Below the pieces are notes generated by a model. That model ran no database searches, was not told where the DNA came from, and saw only the letters and a list, made by a program, of their open reading frames with translations. DNA of 64,000 nt from Inonotus obliquus (taxonomy: Eukaryota; Basidiomycota; Agaricomycetes; Hymenochaetales; Hymenochaetaceae), in assembly GCA_032164295.1 (NCBI GenBank), contig JAJHTX010000011.1, positions 372,001 through 436,000 on the forward strand. The letters are read 5' to 3'. The first letter of the stretch is position 1. The number at the start of each line of letters is the position of its first letter. This document shows, piece by piece, positions 13,267 to 26,003 of this stretch. The translations under genes were made by a program, and so were the position numbers.

Positions 13267-16200
13267 TCACAAGACACTCGCAGCAATAGCTTCCCAAAGT
13301 GCTGTCGGGTTATTCACACTAAAAAAAAGCCGAGATAAAAGCGTCAAAATTCAATAGAAAGTCAGCATCTTTGACTTTTGAAGAAATAAGAAATTGAAAA
13401 GCGGCTGTGACGCACGTTTCGGCTGTAAGCGGGAAGTTGACGTTCGCGGGGCGGTCTTGCCATTCTACAATAGTTTAATGTTTTTTTCCCATAATCCCAT
13501 ATGAGAATAATGCGGGAAGGTGAGTTGAGGGAAAAAGGAAGAGAAGTCAGTTCTCGATTACCGCCAAGCAAGAAGAGGGAAAGATGAAAAAACGAAGTGT
13601 GGGTATTATGGTTCATGGGAATTAGATCATAGATGATGCAGAGAATGACTGATTGCATTAAAAAAAGAAGGGTCAAAGAAAAAGAAGAGAGAATTCAAGT
13701 CCGCGACTTGGATCTTGCCAAATGGCAACTAGGTGCAGGTACTCTTTGAGTTTGAAAGAGCAATATGGAGGAAGAAGTGAATGCTGAGTAGTGCGGAGGT
13801 CGCGGGAAGAAGCGAGATGAGGAAAGAGGGAGTGAGCTTGAGGAAAAGTCGGTTCGGGAGGTAGGCGAAAGGACCCGGTAAGTGGCCCAGGAACGTAGTG
13901 AGAAGAGGAGAAAAAAACCAACACTAGTGAGAGAACCAGAAGCTTGGGAAAAAGCGCGGAGGTAGGGAGGGAGAAGGACAAGATACGTCATAGACGCGAG
14001 GTGCGGGAGAACGCCAGAATTAAATCGATGACGGATGATTGAATGGATGAGGAAAGGATAGGAAGGAGGAGGACCGGTCGCGAGCAAGAGGGACAAGGCA
14101 ATATAGAGACCGAAAGGAGATTTTGAATGGGACTAGTAGGAAAAGGGACGTACCCTCTGGCTCTTCTGGGTTTTCAATACCGAATCCAAGACGCCAGGTA
14201 ATGCCCTGCACGCTGTTCGTCAAGCTACATGTTGTTCCGAAAAAAGAGGGTGACAGTCAGCAGATTCTTTACCAACGGGAACTCGCGGACCGACGAAAGG
14301 AAAAAGTGGAGCTGAAGGGGCAGTAAACTTTAGAAAAGTTTGAAAGATGGAAGCGGTATCTGTTGGAAGAGATGAGAGGAGAGAAAGGGAGAGGAAAGTT
14401 GATGCGCTTCAGCCAACGTGTTCGAATTGAATACAACGGCGCATGCGGCCCGCGTTGGAAAGTGTGAGATCTAGACCGAAAGTATATGGGAGGATGGAAA
14501 AGAACGAATGCACGCACAAATCAGGTGGAGCGAGCGGATTATTCTTGAGACCCGTCGTCTATAGGTAGAACAGAAACCAGTCAATCAGCCACGGTACGGA
14601 ATGGAAGAAGGCGTAGAACATGCATAGGGTGAATGTTCATAGCCATCTTTCCCAGCTGAGAATGTCCTCACCTTGACTTCTGTGTCCATAGTTGAAAAGT
14701 CGGATGACTGTCCACCAACTGTACCACAGTATTGCTGTGTGACACCCTTTTTGCCGCCAACAACCACCGTTTTCGAACCTTCTTCCTTGTTCATCGAAAT
14801 CTTCGGCATAACGCTATTCAGATAAAGTCCTCTTCCTCGCGTAGAAAGGAAGCTGGATGACGTCGCCATGACCCAGCCTTACTCACCGAGAACAATGAAC
14901 AGGAGCTCGCACACCTGGGATGCACAAGGTAGTTTAACCTTCTGAGGGAAAGCGCCGTATACACATGAAAAAACACCGTTACCTGCCATTGCTGACTATC
15001 ACAACCTTAGCGGGATCGAAGAGCGGCTCGTTAGGCGGTGCCAGATCGAAAGGCTGGCACTCCTGGCCCAGACTGGTCGAAACAGTAGACAGAGTTCACA
15101 ATTTCCCCGCCGAGTCCATGACCATATAGATTCGTTCGCAGATTCACGGGAGAAAGGAAGTTAATCAGTCTTCATGTCGTCACGATCAAAAACTCTGATA
15201 AGAGTGTATACGTCATCGACTTACCGTTGACTGAATGCGTCCCGTCGTCCATTGATGACCGTACGTACTGGGTCGGCTAACCAGTCAAAGTTTGCCGGAA
15301 ACGGGGTGTTGTTCGCAAAGTTCCAGTTTAGCGGATTGTACAAAAGGAAGTTATTAGGATCCGCTCCCTCGACAATGCGTTGGACAATGAGCTGCGCTAG
15401 AGGTCCCGCCCTCGCTTTGGTATCCAGACCGGCCTGAGGTACTGTGGTACTTTTCGGTCCGGCAATCTGTGGAGCATCAGCGTCGGAGGGTGTAGAATAC
15501 TTTGAAAGAAGACCCACGATTCGATGTAGCCACTACGGAAGATTTTTAATCAGTTCGAGATCAGTATACAATCGTTCAATGACAGATGGACCCACATGAG
15601 CGATGCAGATAAATCCTTCATCCAAAGAAAACTACGTCGTAAAAACCTATCCAAGAAATCTACTGTACAACGAACGCACCACCACCATTATTGGTCTTGA
15701 ACCGAAATCAGTGCGGTCCAATGAGAGATTTAATACAAGTCGACTGACCACATCAACAATTAACTGGGTGGCGCCCCTGCCAACAAGTGTTTGCAAACCG
15801 CTCAGTAGTGTCCGCTCAAATGTGTCAAAACTCGGCGCTGAGAAACTTCCAAGTGCAAGGACACCCGTCTTTCCGTCATCAAGCAAGTAGAACGTCGACA
15901 CACCCGAGCCAGCGATGGGTGCGGCCGGCTGTAGCGGCTCGGGTAAGACCACGTCCGATTGTGGCTTGTCATCCAGTAAGAACGAAATCGGATGCTTTGC
16001 CACTACTTCCGGACTTAGAGTTGGCTTTGGAGCAAACCGTCCACCTGGAACTCGCCTTACTGGCGTCGATGACGAACTAAATGACGACTCTCCGAGATCG
16101 ACACCATTCGTTCCGTCCTCAGCGACGCAGTTATTCTGACGGAATGTCGTTGAATCAGTAAAACTAACAGACCCATCGCCAAAACGCGATCGGTACGGCA

Positions 16201-17285
16201 ACTGAATAAGAGATACCATGAGCGAAGAATAGTGCAGAATATTAGAACGACCTACAGTGAATGTCTCGACCGTACTACTATTCACTCGCTGTACTGTTAA
16301 CTCTACGGAATCGGTCAATGGTTGTGACATTTGCGCAAAGTTACCCATGATGTAGTTCCACCCTGTGGACACCCGCTGATAGCTCGAGAAGAAGCTGGAA
16401 AATTAAAGGGGTTAGGAAGGTGTAATAGAAGGGAGAGAAACAACGGGGGCCAATCCCGTCGATCCCCCTCAGTTGAAGTTAAAAGTCAAAATAATCTCTA
16501 CCTGTTCTGGCGCGTGCCGAATCCCTGGAAGCTCCCCGTGATCGCAGCGTTGGCGTCAACGGCGACAAACGGATCTTGGCCATTAATTGCGAGAACTTTC
16601 GCTCCAGAGAGCTACAGTAGAGAGACACTTAGAGTTGATGGTACGTGAGCGCGTCAAATTACACTCACAGATTCTAATTTTCCTTTCAGATGACCTGGGA
16701 GAGCATCTTGCCAGAAAGAAATCTCATCTGCGAACTCGACGCTGGCCACTTGGAATGCCTCCGGAGCAATATGCACCGCTTGTTCACCTTGTTCATCTGT
16801 TAAATGCACGAGAGGCGTCGGGACGAACGTCACGAACAAAGAGTCGTAACAAGCGTTGATGTAGACGCAGTGTCCGTCCATGAGACGCCTCACTGAACGC
16901 GCCAGATCAATGTGCATCGCAAACTCAGAGGAATACTGAGTGCGCCGAATGCGCGCAATATCGCCAAGGATATCTTCATGCACATCCGCTGTGAACGGTT
17001 CCGGTGCGAGCGCCTGATAGCTAACCGAAGTGTGGAATGCAAGAGACTTCTCGACGACATCAAGAATCTATGCAAAGAGCAAGGTCGTCAGTATCCTCAA
17101 TGCCCCGAAAAAGTCAGACTTACATTCGTCTTTATCGTCTCATCGACAGGAAAAGATTCAAAACAAGCCCGTACCGCACTAGGTGCTACCCACTTCTGCC
17201 CTCCAATTACAGCGCAAGGGTCTTCAGCTCTTGGAACCGCAGAAGCGGCAGCCACCGCAACCAGAAAAGACAAAGCGAGCAGCAT
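13267..17285 (-). CDS. secreted CPAF-like S41 family peptidase
   Basis: Fungal CPAF-like serine peptidase of family S41, probably exported. I read 14 exons from ATG 17285 to TGA 13267, about 706 residues: 17285-17124, 17067-16669, 16611-16502, 16394-15749, 15695-15680, 15615-15596, 15532-15225, 15072-14983, 14914-14887, 14800-14672, 14558-14518, 14224-14154, 13464-13416 and 13318-13267. The N-terminus MLLALSFLVAVAAASA is a clear signal peptide. Family landmarks are DGHCVYINACYDSLF, HIAPEAF, the NNGGGFICIAHWLHR segment, and NGRCASSCSLFS, which probably carries the nucleophilic serine. The C-terminus VNNPTALWEAIAASV is also family-like. Oddities are a 16-nt and a 20-nt exon around the NNGGG motif, and a 689-nt intron (14153-13465) in a gene whose other introns are mostly 50-100 nt. 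The open frame around 17294 would start at GTG; ATG 17285 is the real candidate. The substrate is unknown. Confidence 0.87.
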
Positions 17286-18010
17286 GACGAACACAGAAAG
17301 GTTGCTACCAGCACATTCGGACTTTAAGGATCACCCATTGAACCCGAGTAGATGAACGCTACCAAATTAGACCAGGCACAATACCCTCCACAAGGAGGAA
17401 ATGGCGCAAGATAGCGTGAATGGAGGTCGCTCCGTATGGCAGTCTGGCTGCTTTGGTGGTCGAGGAAGTTCTTCGTGGTTAGTACAGGTGTGATGAAGGC
17501 AATGGAAGCGCCAAGAACTGAGCAAAAACAGCAGATGTTGTGAACAGGGGCGGAGAGCGGTCGGCTGGTAAACAGAGCACATGGTTGAAGAAGACGTATG
17601 TATTGCAGAGGCTGACGAAGTTCGTGTGAGCGGTATTGTGAGAGGCGACAATTGGTTACGGACTCTCATGAAAAATAAGTTTCCATCGTACGATCAAGCT
17701 CCTGGGAATTATCAAAATTCTGGAGTTCCAGAATGCCTTGAGAAGCATACGGACGTGGCCAGATTAGGTGCTTCTTATTGGTAGCTGTTGAGAAAGTACG
17801 ACTATTTTACACACGCGAAAGAGATAAACGTACGGAATGGACCCAACCGGCTGCCACTACGTAGAGAAGCGTATGTCACATTTTCCGCATTTTCTCCACA
17901 GTAAGAGCGATCATCAAAAGTCCACCTGTGTCTACAGCCCCGTCCATGGATCCGCGCCTTCCGTCGTTCGCTCCTGCGTCGATGCGCGCCACGATAGCTG
18001 CGAGTAACGT
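17286..18010. other. intergenic region between two minus-strand genes
   Basis: This stretch holds the promoter side of the S41 peptidase and the 3' side of the next minus-strand gene. Short open frames on both strands (for example 17581-17784, +) show no family resemblance, and I support no gene in it. Confidence 0.4.
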
Positions 18011-18557
18011 TCAAGCAGTAGCTTTGGCTGGCTTTGAAGGTGTCCTGCTCGCTTCCCTTGCCATACTTCGTTCTACTCGCTCTTCTGCTAACATCTTGCC
18101 CTCCGCTATTGATCGTTCCCACTCATGGATTCTCCAGAACCAAGAGTGTTTCGGCACGTTAGAGGCCTGCTTCTTCTTCTTTTTGACCTTTGGGTCGGAC
18201 GCGATCTGCAATTCATCCACCGCGTTTGGCTCCTTCTTCACATGGAACTTTTCGACGACACCTTTCTCCTGCAACGTTGCGAGAATCGTCTTTTTGAGAT
18301 GTCTAACAGCAAAGAGTCAGTCAAGACGGTAGTCCTGAGAGTGCCCGTGTTGCTCACCTCATAGATTTGAAAGGGTGGTCGCTTGAAGACTCAACGGCGT
18401 TTCGGGGAATAGACTTGGGTGTTGCGCGAAGAAAGATTTCTCTTGTCGACGCGCCATTCGGAGAGTTTCGCAATATTGTCATTACTGACTCGATCGCTTG
18501 GTGTGTTGGCGGAATTTTGCCTGTTAGTCGCATGGCGCGAGAGAGTGACGGCAACAT
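18011..18557 (-). CDS. small basic protein with winged-helix-like N-terminal half
   Basis: Function not recognised. Two exons, 18557-18358 and 18302-18011, join in frame across a canonical GTGAGC...TTAG intron and give about 163 residues. The N-terminus (MLPSLSRAMRLTGKIPP) lacks acidic residues and could be a mitochondrial presequence. Residues around 20-85 (ESVMTILRNSPNGASTREIF, then HLKKTILATLQEKGVVEKF) have the helix-helix-helix pattern of a small winged-helix domain, though this is only a sequence impression. A lysine run (KVKKKKKQ) and a WFWRIHEWERS segment follow, then a charged helical tail. A mitochondrial ribosomal or nucleic-acid-binding role would fit but is inference. The start could also lie at the second Met, nine codons in. 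Confidence 0.6.
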
Positions 18558-18922
18558 GATGCTGAACCTCAGTAAGTGAAAGAGTTAGAGAGGTAGACAA
18601 CTGGCTTGGCACAATACAATGACATAATCAGCGGCTTAGTCATAAGAGCATTTCTCTTCTATTATTCCTCTCCTCTCCGTCACGGTTTCGACGCCTTGTC
18701 ATGTTCTCCAACCTCCACTTCTTTCACTCAATGTGAGAGTCGAGCTCAATGTAGAAGACGCAGAAAATATACAGTGGTAATCATCCAATGTATATTCAGG
18801 AAAACTTTGTTGCTTTTATCGTGTCATCACCCTCCGGACCGCATTAGACCACCTGACTTGGGGAGATAGAACGGTAAAATAAAACACAACCCTGAGCCTA
18901 CCTTCGTCCAGTTAATCACAGA

Positions 18923-20554
18923 ATGTCGAAGAATACTACCAGTGATTGTCCGCAAAGTCTCATAAAGTCCATCGAGGTACGCTGACTCGACTAATCCTGC
19001 CGAACAAACTGGAGACAAAACTATCGTAGACATTCAGAATTCCACCGCGTTGGTTGTTTGTACGTGTTGAGACTACGGACGGCATCATCGGATGGGGAGA
19101 GGGCAGTCTTGAAGGCCATACTGAAGCTGTAGAAGGAGTCTATCAAGAGTTCAGAGACCGTTTCATAGGAAGCTGCGCTGATAACATTGAGGACATCTGG
19201 CAGAATGGCTATCGGATGGGATTCTATCGCGGAGGCCCAGTCCTAATGGTAAATCTTGCTCTGTTGTATTCCGAGAAAAGATAGGCTGAGTAACAGCGGA
19301 TTACGGTGCATGCCGAGTTTAGTCTGCTCTTTCTGGACTTGATATTGCACTTTGGGACATCAAAGGGAAAAGGCTTGGAGTTCCAATCTGGCAGCTCCTG
19401 GGCGGTAAAGTGCGTGAGCGTATTCGCGTGTATGGATGGATAGGTGGAGACAAGCCTAGCGATGTTATTGAGGGTGCTAAGAATAGGAAGTCGCAGGGAT
19501 TCACAGCAGTCAAAATGAACGCAACGGGTAAGTGAAGTTGTATAACGTCCAAGACCTTCTGACTGGTTCCTCCCAAAATGTTGCTAGAGCCGATTGCTTG
19601 GTTGGATTCACCGAGCGTACTTACTAACGCAGCGGAGCGCGTTGCAGAGGTGAAATCTTTAGGCCTGGATGTGGGCATCGACTTCCATGGTCGTCTACAC
19701 AAGCCGATGGCCAAACAGCTAGCCAAGTTGCTCGAACCACTCCACCCGCTCTTCATTGAAGGTACCTAGCTTGGATATATCTGACTGCAGAACCTGATAG
19801 CCCTTCAGAACCCTTGCTTCCGACTCAGCCAGAAGAAATAGCTGATCTTGCTCGCATGACATCGTGTCCGATCGCTGCTGGAGAAAGATTATACACTAGA
19901 CATGACTATAGGCCGTATCTCGAACGCAGAGCGCTTGATATTGCCCAGCCAGATGTCCGTTATCTTGGATCGTTCGTGATGCGTGGCCTAACACTCTTTA
20001 TGATAGGTAGCGCATTGCGGAGGTATTAGCGAACTGCATCGACTTGCAGCCCTTACAGAAATGTACGATGTCGCTCTCGCTCCTCACTGCCCTCTGGGCC
20101 CAATTGCACTTGCCGCATGTATGCAAGTCGGAATCTCTGCTCCGAACTGTGAGTCTACTGCCCTATCTTCTCTCTTGGGAAAGCTTCTAAAATCTATCGG
20201 AGATGTCATACAAGAAATGAGTTGGCAGGCAAGCTAAACGAATAAGAGGTTTCCATGATCCAATGTCTAAAAGACTTCGCTTCCATAGATGCACTACAAC
20301 CAAGGAGCGGATCTGTTCACGTATCTCCAAGACACGTCAGTATTTGATATTGAAGAAGGATACATCAAAGCACTTGAAGGTAGAAGTCAATTGGAATCTT
20401 CTCTGAACTTTAGAACTTACCATTAGTAGGGAATGGCCTCGGCATTATTATCGATGAGAATCGAGTCAGACAAGCTTCGGAACAGTATGTTCAGGAGAGG
20501 GCGTGGAGAAACGAGGTTCCAAGAGGACCCGACAACTGCTTGCGGGAATGGTGA
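18923..20554 (+). CDS. D-galactonate dehydratase-like enolase-superfamily enzyme
   Basis: Member of the mandelate racemase/muconate lactonising group, closest by eye to D-galactonate dehydratase, which removes water from a sugar acid to give a 2-keto-3-deoxy acid. Nine exons give about 393 residues: 18923-18976, 19030-19248, 19323-19527, 19588-19761, 19809-19958, 20011-20148, 20203-20228, 20289-20379 and 20430-20554. The tiny first exon joins to [11 protein letters not shown], the usual family N-terminus. Metal and acid-base motifs are in order: [11 protein letters not shown] (Asp and His), FIEEP (Glu), AAGERLYTR (Glu), then HCGGISE and LAPHCPLGP (catalytic His). The 20229-20288 intron appears to be GC-AG, and the exon before it is only 26 nt. 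No other sugar-acid catabolic gene is adjacent, so the exact substrate stays open. Metal-binding residues look intact. Confidence 0.87.
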
Positions 20555-21153
20555 AAGAAAGTCAAGTGTACGGTATATGATTACCAATTTCCCCTGTGAT
20601 TGAAGATATGAGAACAGAGAGATACATTCATTCTCACGAGTAGAACATGTCGCTTGAGACAGTTGTTACAATGGGGCATGGAGTATTTCTTGGATCCGGA
20701 TAGACTCGCAGAAGCGCGTAAGGTCACTATAATGTTTCTCAACTTCGCACTTCAGCAGTTCGCTTTTTATTTGGCCCTAATATGGCCCGCAGATGTTTTC
20801 GGTATGGAACCAGCTCTGTTCTGCTTGTCCTCTTATTAGTAAGAACTTAGCTGCTCTTTATGGGACAAATGAGAGGAGATATGTGGATGGGCCTTTCACA
20901 ATGTGAGATCTGAGATAAACGAGAGTAGATTGGACTGTTCAGTGAAGGATCTCCGCTTGAGCTCGCGCCTTCACTTGAAGTTCCGTTCCAGGACAGTGTG
21001 GTAGAAAAGTGAGAATGTGGAGTGACTGATTTCGTGCCTGCGCTGTGACTTTATTGTCACACCGGAACGCGATATGTCACAACTTTGTGATGTGACGCGC
21101 TCAATCAACTTGTCTTTCGAAGTGACGATCTGGTTACGGCTTCATAAGCCACC
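20555..21153. other. intergenic region upstream of SMC1
   Basis: No gene supported. A 61-codon open frame at 20654-20839 (+) is hydrophobic in its second half but has no splice or family support. The SMC1 start at its right edge sits in a good context (GCCACCATGCCG). Confidence 0.4.
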
Positions 21154-21408
21154 ATGCCGCTCGTACGCATTGAGCTGCAAGACTTTAAAAGCTATAGAGG
21201 ACACCATGTAATCGGCCCATTTACGCCTTTCACTTCGATCATCGGTCCCAATGGTGCGGGCAAATCGAATCTCATGGACGCCATTTCGTTCGTACTCGGA
21301 GTCAAGAGCGCCCAGCTTCGTAGTAGTCAACTTAAAGATCTGGTTTACCGGGGACGAAGGTTAGAGAAATCCGCAATGGATGCCATACAATCTATAGAAG
21401 AAGAAGAA

Positions 21409-21440
<32 letters not shown>

Positions 21441-24400
21441 GGTAGAGGGTGGCGATGGCGATGCAAAAAAAGCGTGGGTGCTTGCTGTCTATGAAGACCA
21501 AGATAAGAAGGAATGGCGATATCAGAGAACGTGAGTAACCACAAACGAGAATATCTACTACTTCTGAGGCGCATCAGAATTGCTACCACTGGCTCGAGCG
21601 AGTACAAGCTGAATAGACAAGTTGTCTCTGCACAAGCGTACTCAGCTTCATTGGCGAAACACAACATTCTCACCAAGGCGAAGAACTTCCTCGTGTTCCA
21701 GGGAGACGTTGAACATATTGCATCTCAGTCCCCAAAGGATCTTACGCGATTAGTCGAGCAGATTAGTGGCTCGCTTGAACTGGCCGCTGATTATGAGCGA
21801 GCAAAGAAAGCAGTGGATCGGGCCGCAGAGAATGCTACGGACAGTTTCAACAAGAAGCGCAGTATAGCCGGAGAGATAAAGGTTTTCAAGGAGCAGATGA
21901 CCGAAGCGGAGCGCTTTGAGGAATTCGTCCGTCAACGGGACGAGCTTATTTTGAAGCGTTTCCTATGGAAGCTGTTTCACATCGAAGAGCAAATTGAAGC
22001 GGATGCTCGAGAGATCAAACAAAAGAATAAGACACTTGCGGGTCTACGCAGGGAACAAGCTGTTCATGATAAGGCTTTGGAAGATGCGCGAGCAAAACAG
22101 GCCAAAGCACGATCTGAAGTGGCCGTGTGCGAGAAAAAGGTCAAGAAAGCGGAAAAGGCCTTGGAGACCAAAGTAAGTGCTAATGAAGATACTCTGTGGA
22201 GCGTAGCTTATAGCATGCCGTCCCCAGAAACCAGATCTTGTCGCAGCGGATAGCAAGATCAAACACGCTCAACGAAAGCTCCGCAACCATGAAGCGACTC
22301 GAGAGAGTGCAGGAAAGGATGCTAAGAAGAAGGAAGAGTTGCTGAAAGTTCTTCACAAAGACCTTGCCGCAGAACAGAAAGCGGCCGATGCAGCAAGAGG
22401 TAGGTGTACTTACTTCCCTATCTGTCGGACTGAGCTTATGATCCTGCAGATGCCGCACGGCGTGCTTCACAGAAGAATTTATCCCTAAGCGAGGAGAGTC
22501 TAGAGGAGTACAGACGGCTGAAAGCCCAAGCGAGTACCTTGGCCGTGGACGAGCGCCAATCCCTTCAGTCTCTGGCGCGAGATGAGAAGACAAGTGCTCG
22601 TGCGTTATCGGGTTTAGAAGAGGCATACACGGGACTGGAAGAGAGCAAAGCTAAACTGGAAACCGAAATTGCGGATACGGAGGAAAAGAAGCAAGAGGTA
22701 AGACTACCAATCTTTCTCCACAAAACTGAGTCTGAGCTTGTCCTTTCTTCGCATAGGTGGATCGTCGAGTTGCTTCATTACAATCCGATTACAGCCGCGC
22801 GAAACAGGAGGTTAATAAACAACAAAGCGAGTTTGCACGAATCACGTTAGTCAAATGCGCTCCTTGAATTGACCACTACTGAATATGTTTTCTCAGACAA
22901 CTTGAGACGGAACTCAACGAGAAGCTTGCTGAGTGCCACGAAAAGCTCCTTCAAGCTGGCGTTGACAGAAAGGAGTCCGAGCGCGATGCGCGCCTTAAAG
23001 AGACTCTGGCGAACCTGCAGCGTATTTTCCCTGGTATGATCTGTCTATACTTGTCAGAAGGAAGGCTTCACAACTAAAGTCCCTTCTGAAGGCGTTCGAG
23101 GCAGAGTTATTGACCTGTGCAAGCCCACTCAGCGCAAGTATGAGACGGCTGTCTCTGTAATTTTGGGGCGCAACATCGATGCCGTAGTTGTGGACCAGGA
23201 GAAGACCGCCATTGAATGTATTGAGGTACGTTTCACGGGACCTCATGCATATATATAGAACTGATGAATGTAATTCCTGAAGTACATGCGTAATCAACGT
23301 GCCGGCCAAGCAACGTTCATTCCTCTTGATACAATCCAGGTGAAGCCGATCAACGACAAATACCGTAGCTTCGCTCGAGGAGCAAGGCTCGCTGCAGATG
23401 TGATTCAATACGAACCAGCAGTAGAACGAGCCATGCACTTCGCTTGTGGTAATGCATTGGTATGTGACTCCTTAGATGTCGCGCGTTACGTCTGCTTTGA
23501 AAAGGGCCAAGAAGTGAAAGGTAAGCTATAAGGGGCTTAAATAGCACTGGCTTCTAACGTCTCCCTCTAGCCGTCACGCTTGAGGGTACGGTGATTCATA
23601 AGAGTGGCCTGATGACTGGTGGCAGAAGTTCGCATGGCAACAACAAAAAGTGGGAAGAGAAGGATATTCAAGGCATGTCTTTTGATCACTTTTCCAACAC
23701 GCCTACTCATTCTTGCATTCAAGGCCTTACGCGAGTGCGGGACTCTCTACTTTCACAGCTTAGAGAACTGAATAAGTCGAGGCCGCGAAGTAAAGCAGAT
23801 GAGAACCTTGTTGCCGAAATCACACGAATAGAGTCTTCTCTGACTTTGGCGAGAGATGATTTAGTAAGCCCTCGACTCTACGTCAATGGAATGAAACTGA
23901 TTACATATCAGGCTGCTTTAGTTGCAAGCCTAAAAGGCAAGCAGGATGAGTTGAAACATGTCAAGAGCGAGATGAGAAAGAAGGCCCCGGAGTTGAAACA
24001 GGTTTGCTTATGATCTTACATTTTGTTTCGAATCATTGATTGTAGTCTCTTAGGCCAAAGCAGCTCATGCGGCGTTGACCGAAAAGATTGAGGCTCTGTC
24101 AGCGATTGTAAACGAGGCAGAGGATGGTGTATTTGCCCGATTCTGCGCGCAGATTGGAGTCGAGAACATACGGGAGTATGAATCACGTCAACTCAAAGCT
24201 GCTAGTGAGGAAGCGGCGGCACGTAGGCGGTTTGAGACGCAGATAGCACGCCTCACTCATCAGTAAATATCTTCATCTCTTCACCACGTGTACTTAGTTG
24301 ACAAATGATGCAGATCTCAATTTGAGGAGCAGCAGTTGGTAACCTTACAGGAACGTCTTGCGGCACTCGACACTGCTATGAACTCCGAGCAGGCAGCAAT

Positions 24401-26003
24401 TGAAAAACACGAAGCAGAGAAACAAGCCATTCAGGAGGAGATCGATCAGCTGCAAGAGACCATCATGGAGCTTCAAGAAGAGCTGAAGGACCTTAACGAG
24501 ACTCTCGAGCAGAGGACAAAAGAGCTCGAGTCTGTAAAGAAGAATACTTCCAAGGCCGCGAAGGTACTTGATCAGGCATTGAAGGAGATCGCCACAAAGG
24601 TTCGTAGGAAACTCTCGTTTATACTCTCATCTATCGTCTAATGGAGCGTCAACAGAATGATGAAATCGAGAAGCTTGCTTCTGAGCGATCGGGAATCTAC
24701 AGGAAGTGCCGATTAGAAGAAATCAAGCTGCCTCTGAAATCGGGTAACCTGAAGAATGTACCAATAGAAGAAGTGAGGCCTCCAGATGCTTAGTTTATAC
24801 AGTAAAATGGAACTAATTCTTCATGTTTGCTCACTCAATTACAGAATCTTCGGGAGGAAGTCGCAATGGACGTTGATGATGACGACGACGGCACACAGAG
24901 ACCCCGGCATGTCCCTGACTACGGTATCGACGTCGAGTTTGACTTGCTAGACGATGAAGAGCGAGAAGTCAGTAACATCAGCTACTCTTGCATAACAATA
25001 CGTTTACACTTTTACTCCAGGATGGATCAGCCGACATGGGATCTACGTATGACTCGTCCATTGCGAAGTTGAACACGGAAATCGAGCGAATGGCGCCGAA
25101 CATGAAAGCCATGGATAGGTGTGGCTTTAATCATTATCCTTTACCGAGACATTCTCCTGATTGTTGGTCTAGGCTGGATGACGTTCAAGCAAAGCTCGTA
25201 GACACGGAAAAAGAGGCTGAAAAGGCTCGGAAGGAGTCGAAGAGGGCCCGTGATGAATTCAACGATATCAGGAAGCGACGGTAAGCAAAATTATTTCATG
25301 AAGACTATTTTTTTTAATGGTTCCTATGTTGTGTAGCTGTGATCTCTTCAACAAAGCATTCACCCATATCTCCGAACGTATTGATCAAATTTACAAAGAT
25401 CTTACGAAAGGAAAGGCTGCGCCGATGGGAGGTGTCGCGTATTTGAGTTTGGAGGATAATGAGGTTCGTTCATCCATCCGTGATGGAATCAGAATCAAGA
25501 CGCTTACGCAATGTTCGCAGGAGCCATTCACGGCTGGCGTCAAATATCACGCAATGCCACCAATGAAGCGCTTTAGAGATATGGAGCAGCTTTCAGGAGG
25601 TGAAAAGACTGTCGCTGCTCTTGCTCTGCTCTTCGCTATACATAGGTGCGTTCTCTTTATCGCGCAGCAATCCTTGTAACTCACGGATTTGATTGTCGTT
25701 TCAGCTATCAGCCAGCCCCCTTCTTCGTCCTCGATGAAGTTGACGCAGCATTAGACAACACAAACGTCGCGAAGATAGCCAACTACATCCGGCAACGAGC
25801 ATCTGGCGATTTCCAGTTCATCGTCATTAGTTTGAAGAATTCTCTTTACGAGCGAGGGAATTCGCTTGTTGGAATTTATCGAGACCAGGAAGTGAACAGC
25901 TCGAGTTCGTTGACCTTAGACGTAAGTGACAGCTTGCTTTCTCGCCCAAATCCATAAGTTTTGACCCGTATTGCCTGTACAGCTTATGCAATACGACGAC
26001 TAA
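21154..26003 (+). CDS. SMC1: cohesin subunit SMC1
   Basis: Structural maintenance of chromosomes protein 1, which with SMC3 and kleisin forms the cohesin ring that holds sister chromatids together. Starts at ATG 21154 with [13 protein letters not shown], and ends in the last exon with LMQYDD before TAA 26001-26003. About a dozen or more short introns interrupt it. Landmarks are Walker [10 protein letters not shown] (about residues 31-39), the FLVFQGDVE segment, long coiled coils, the hinge from about 23085 to 23680 ([17 protein letters not shown] through [10 protein letters not shown]), returning coils rich in Glu/Lys, the ABC signature [16 protein letters not shown] near 25590, and Walker [16 protein letters not shown] near 25723. 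Unusual is an acidic insert in the head, an uninterrupted Glu/Asp run encoded by a GAA/GAG repeat at about 21398-21443, between the ATPase N-lobe strands. A nuclear, essential role follows from the family. Confidence 0.95.

Noticed and set aside
13673..14096. Leu/Ser/Pro-rich minus-strand frames
   Set aside because: They lie inside the long pyrimidine-rich intron of the S41 peptidase and reflect base composition.
20654..20839. Small hydrophobic plus-strand protein upstream of SMC1
   Set aside because: No splice structure, no family resemblance and weak start context.
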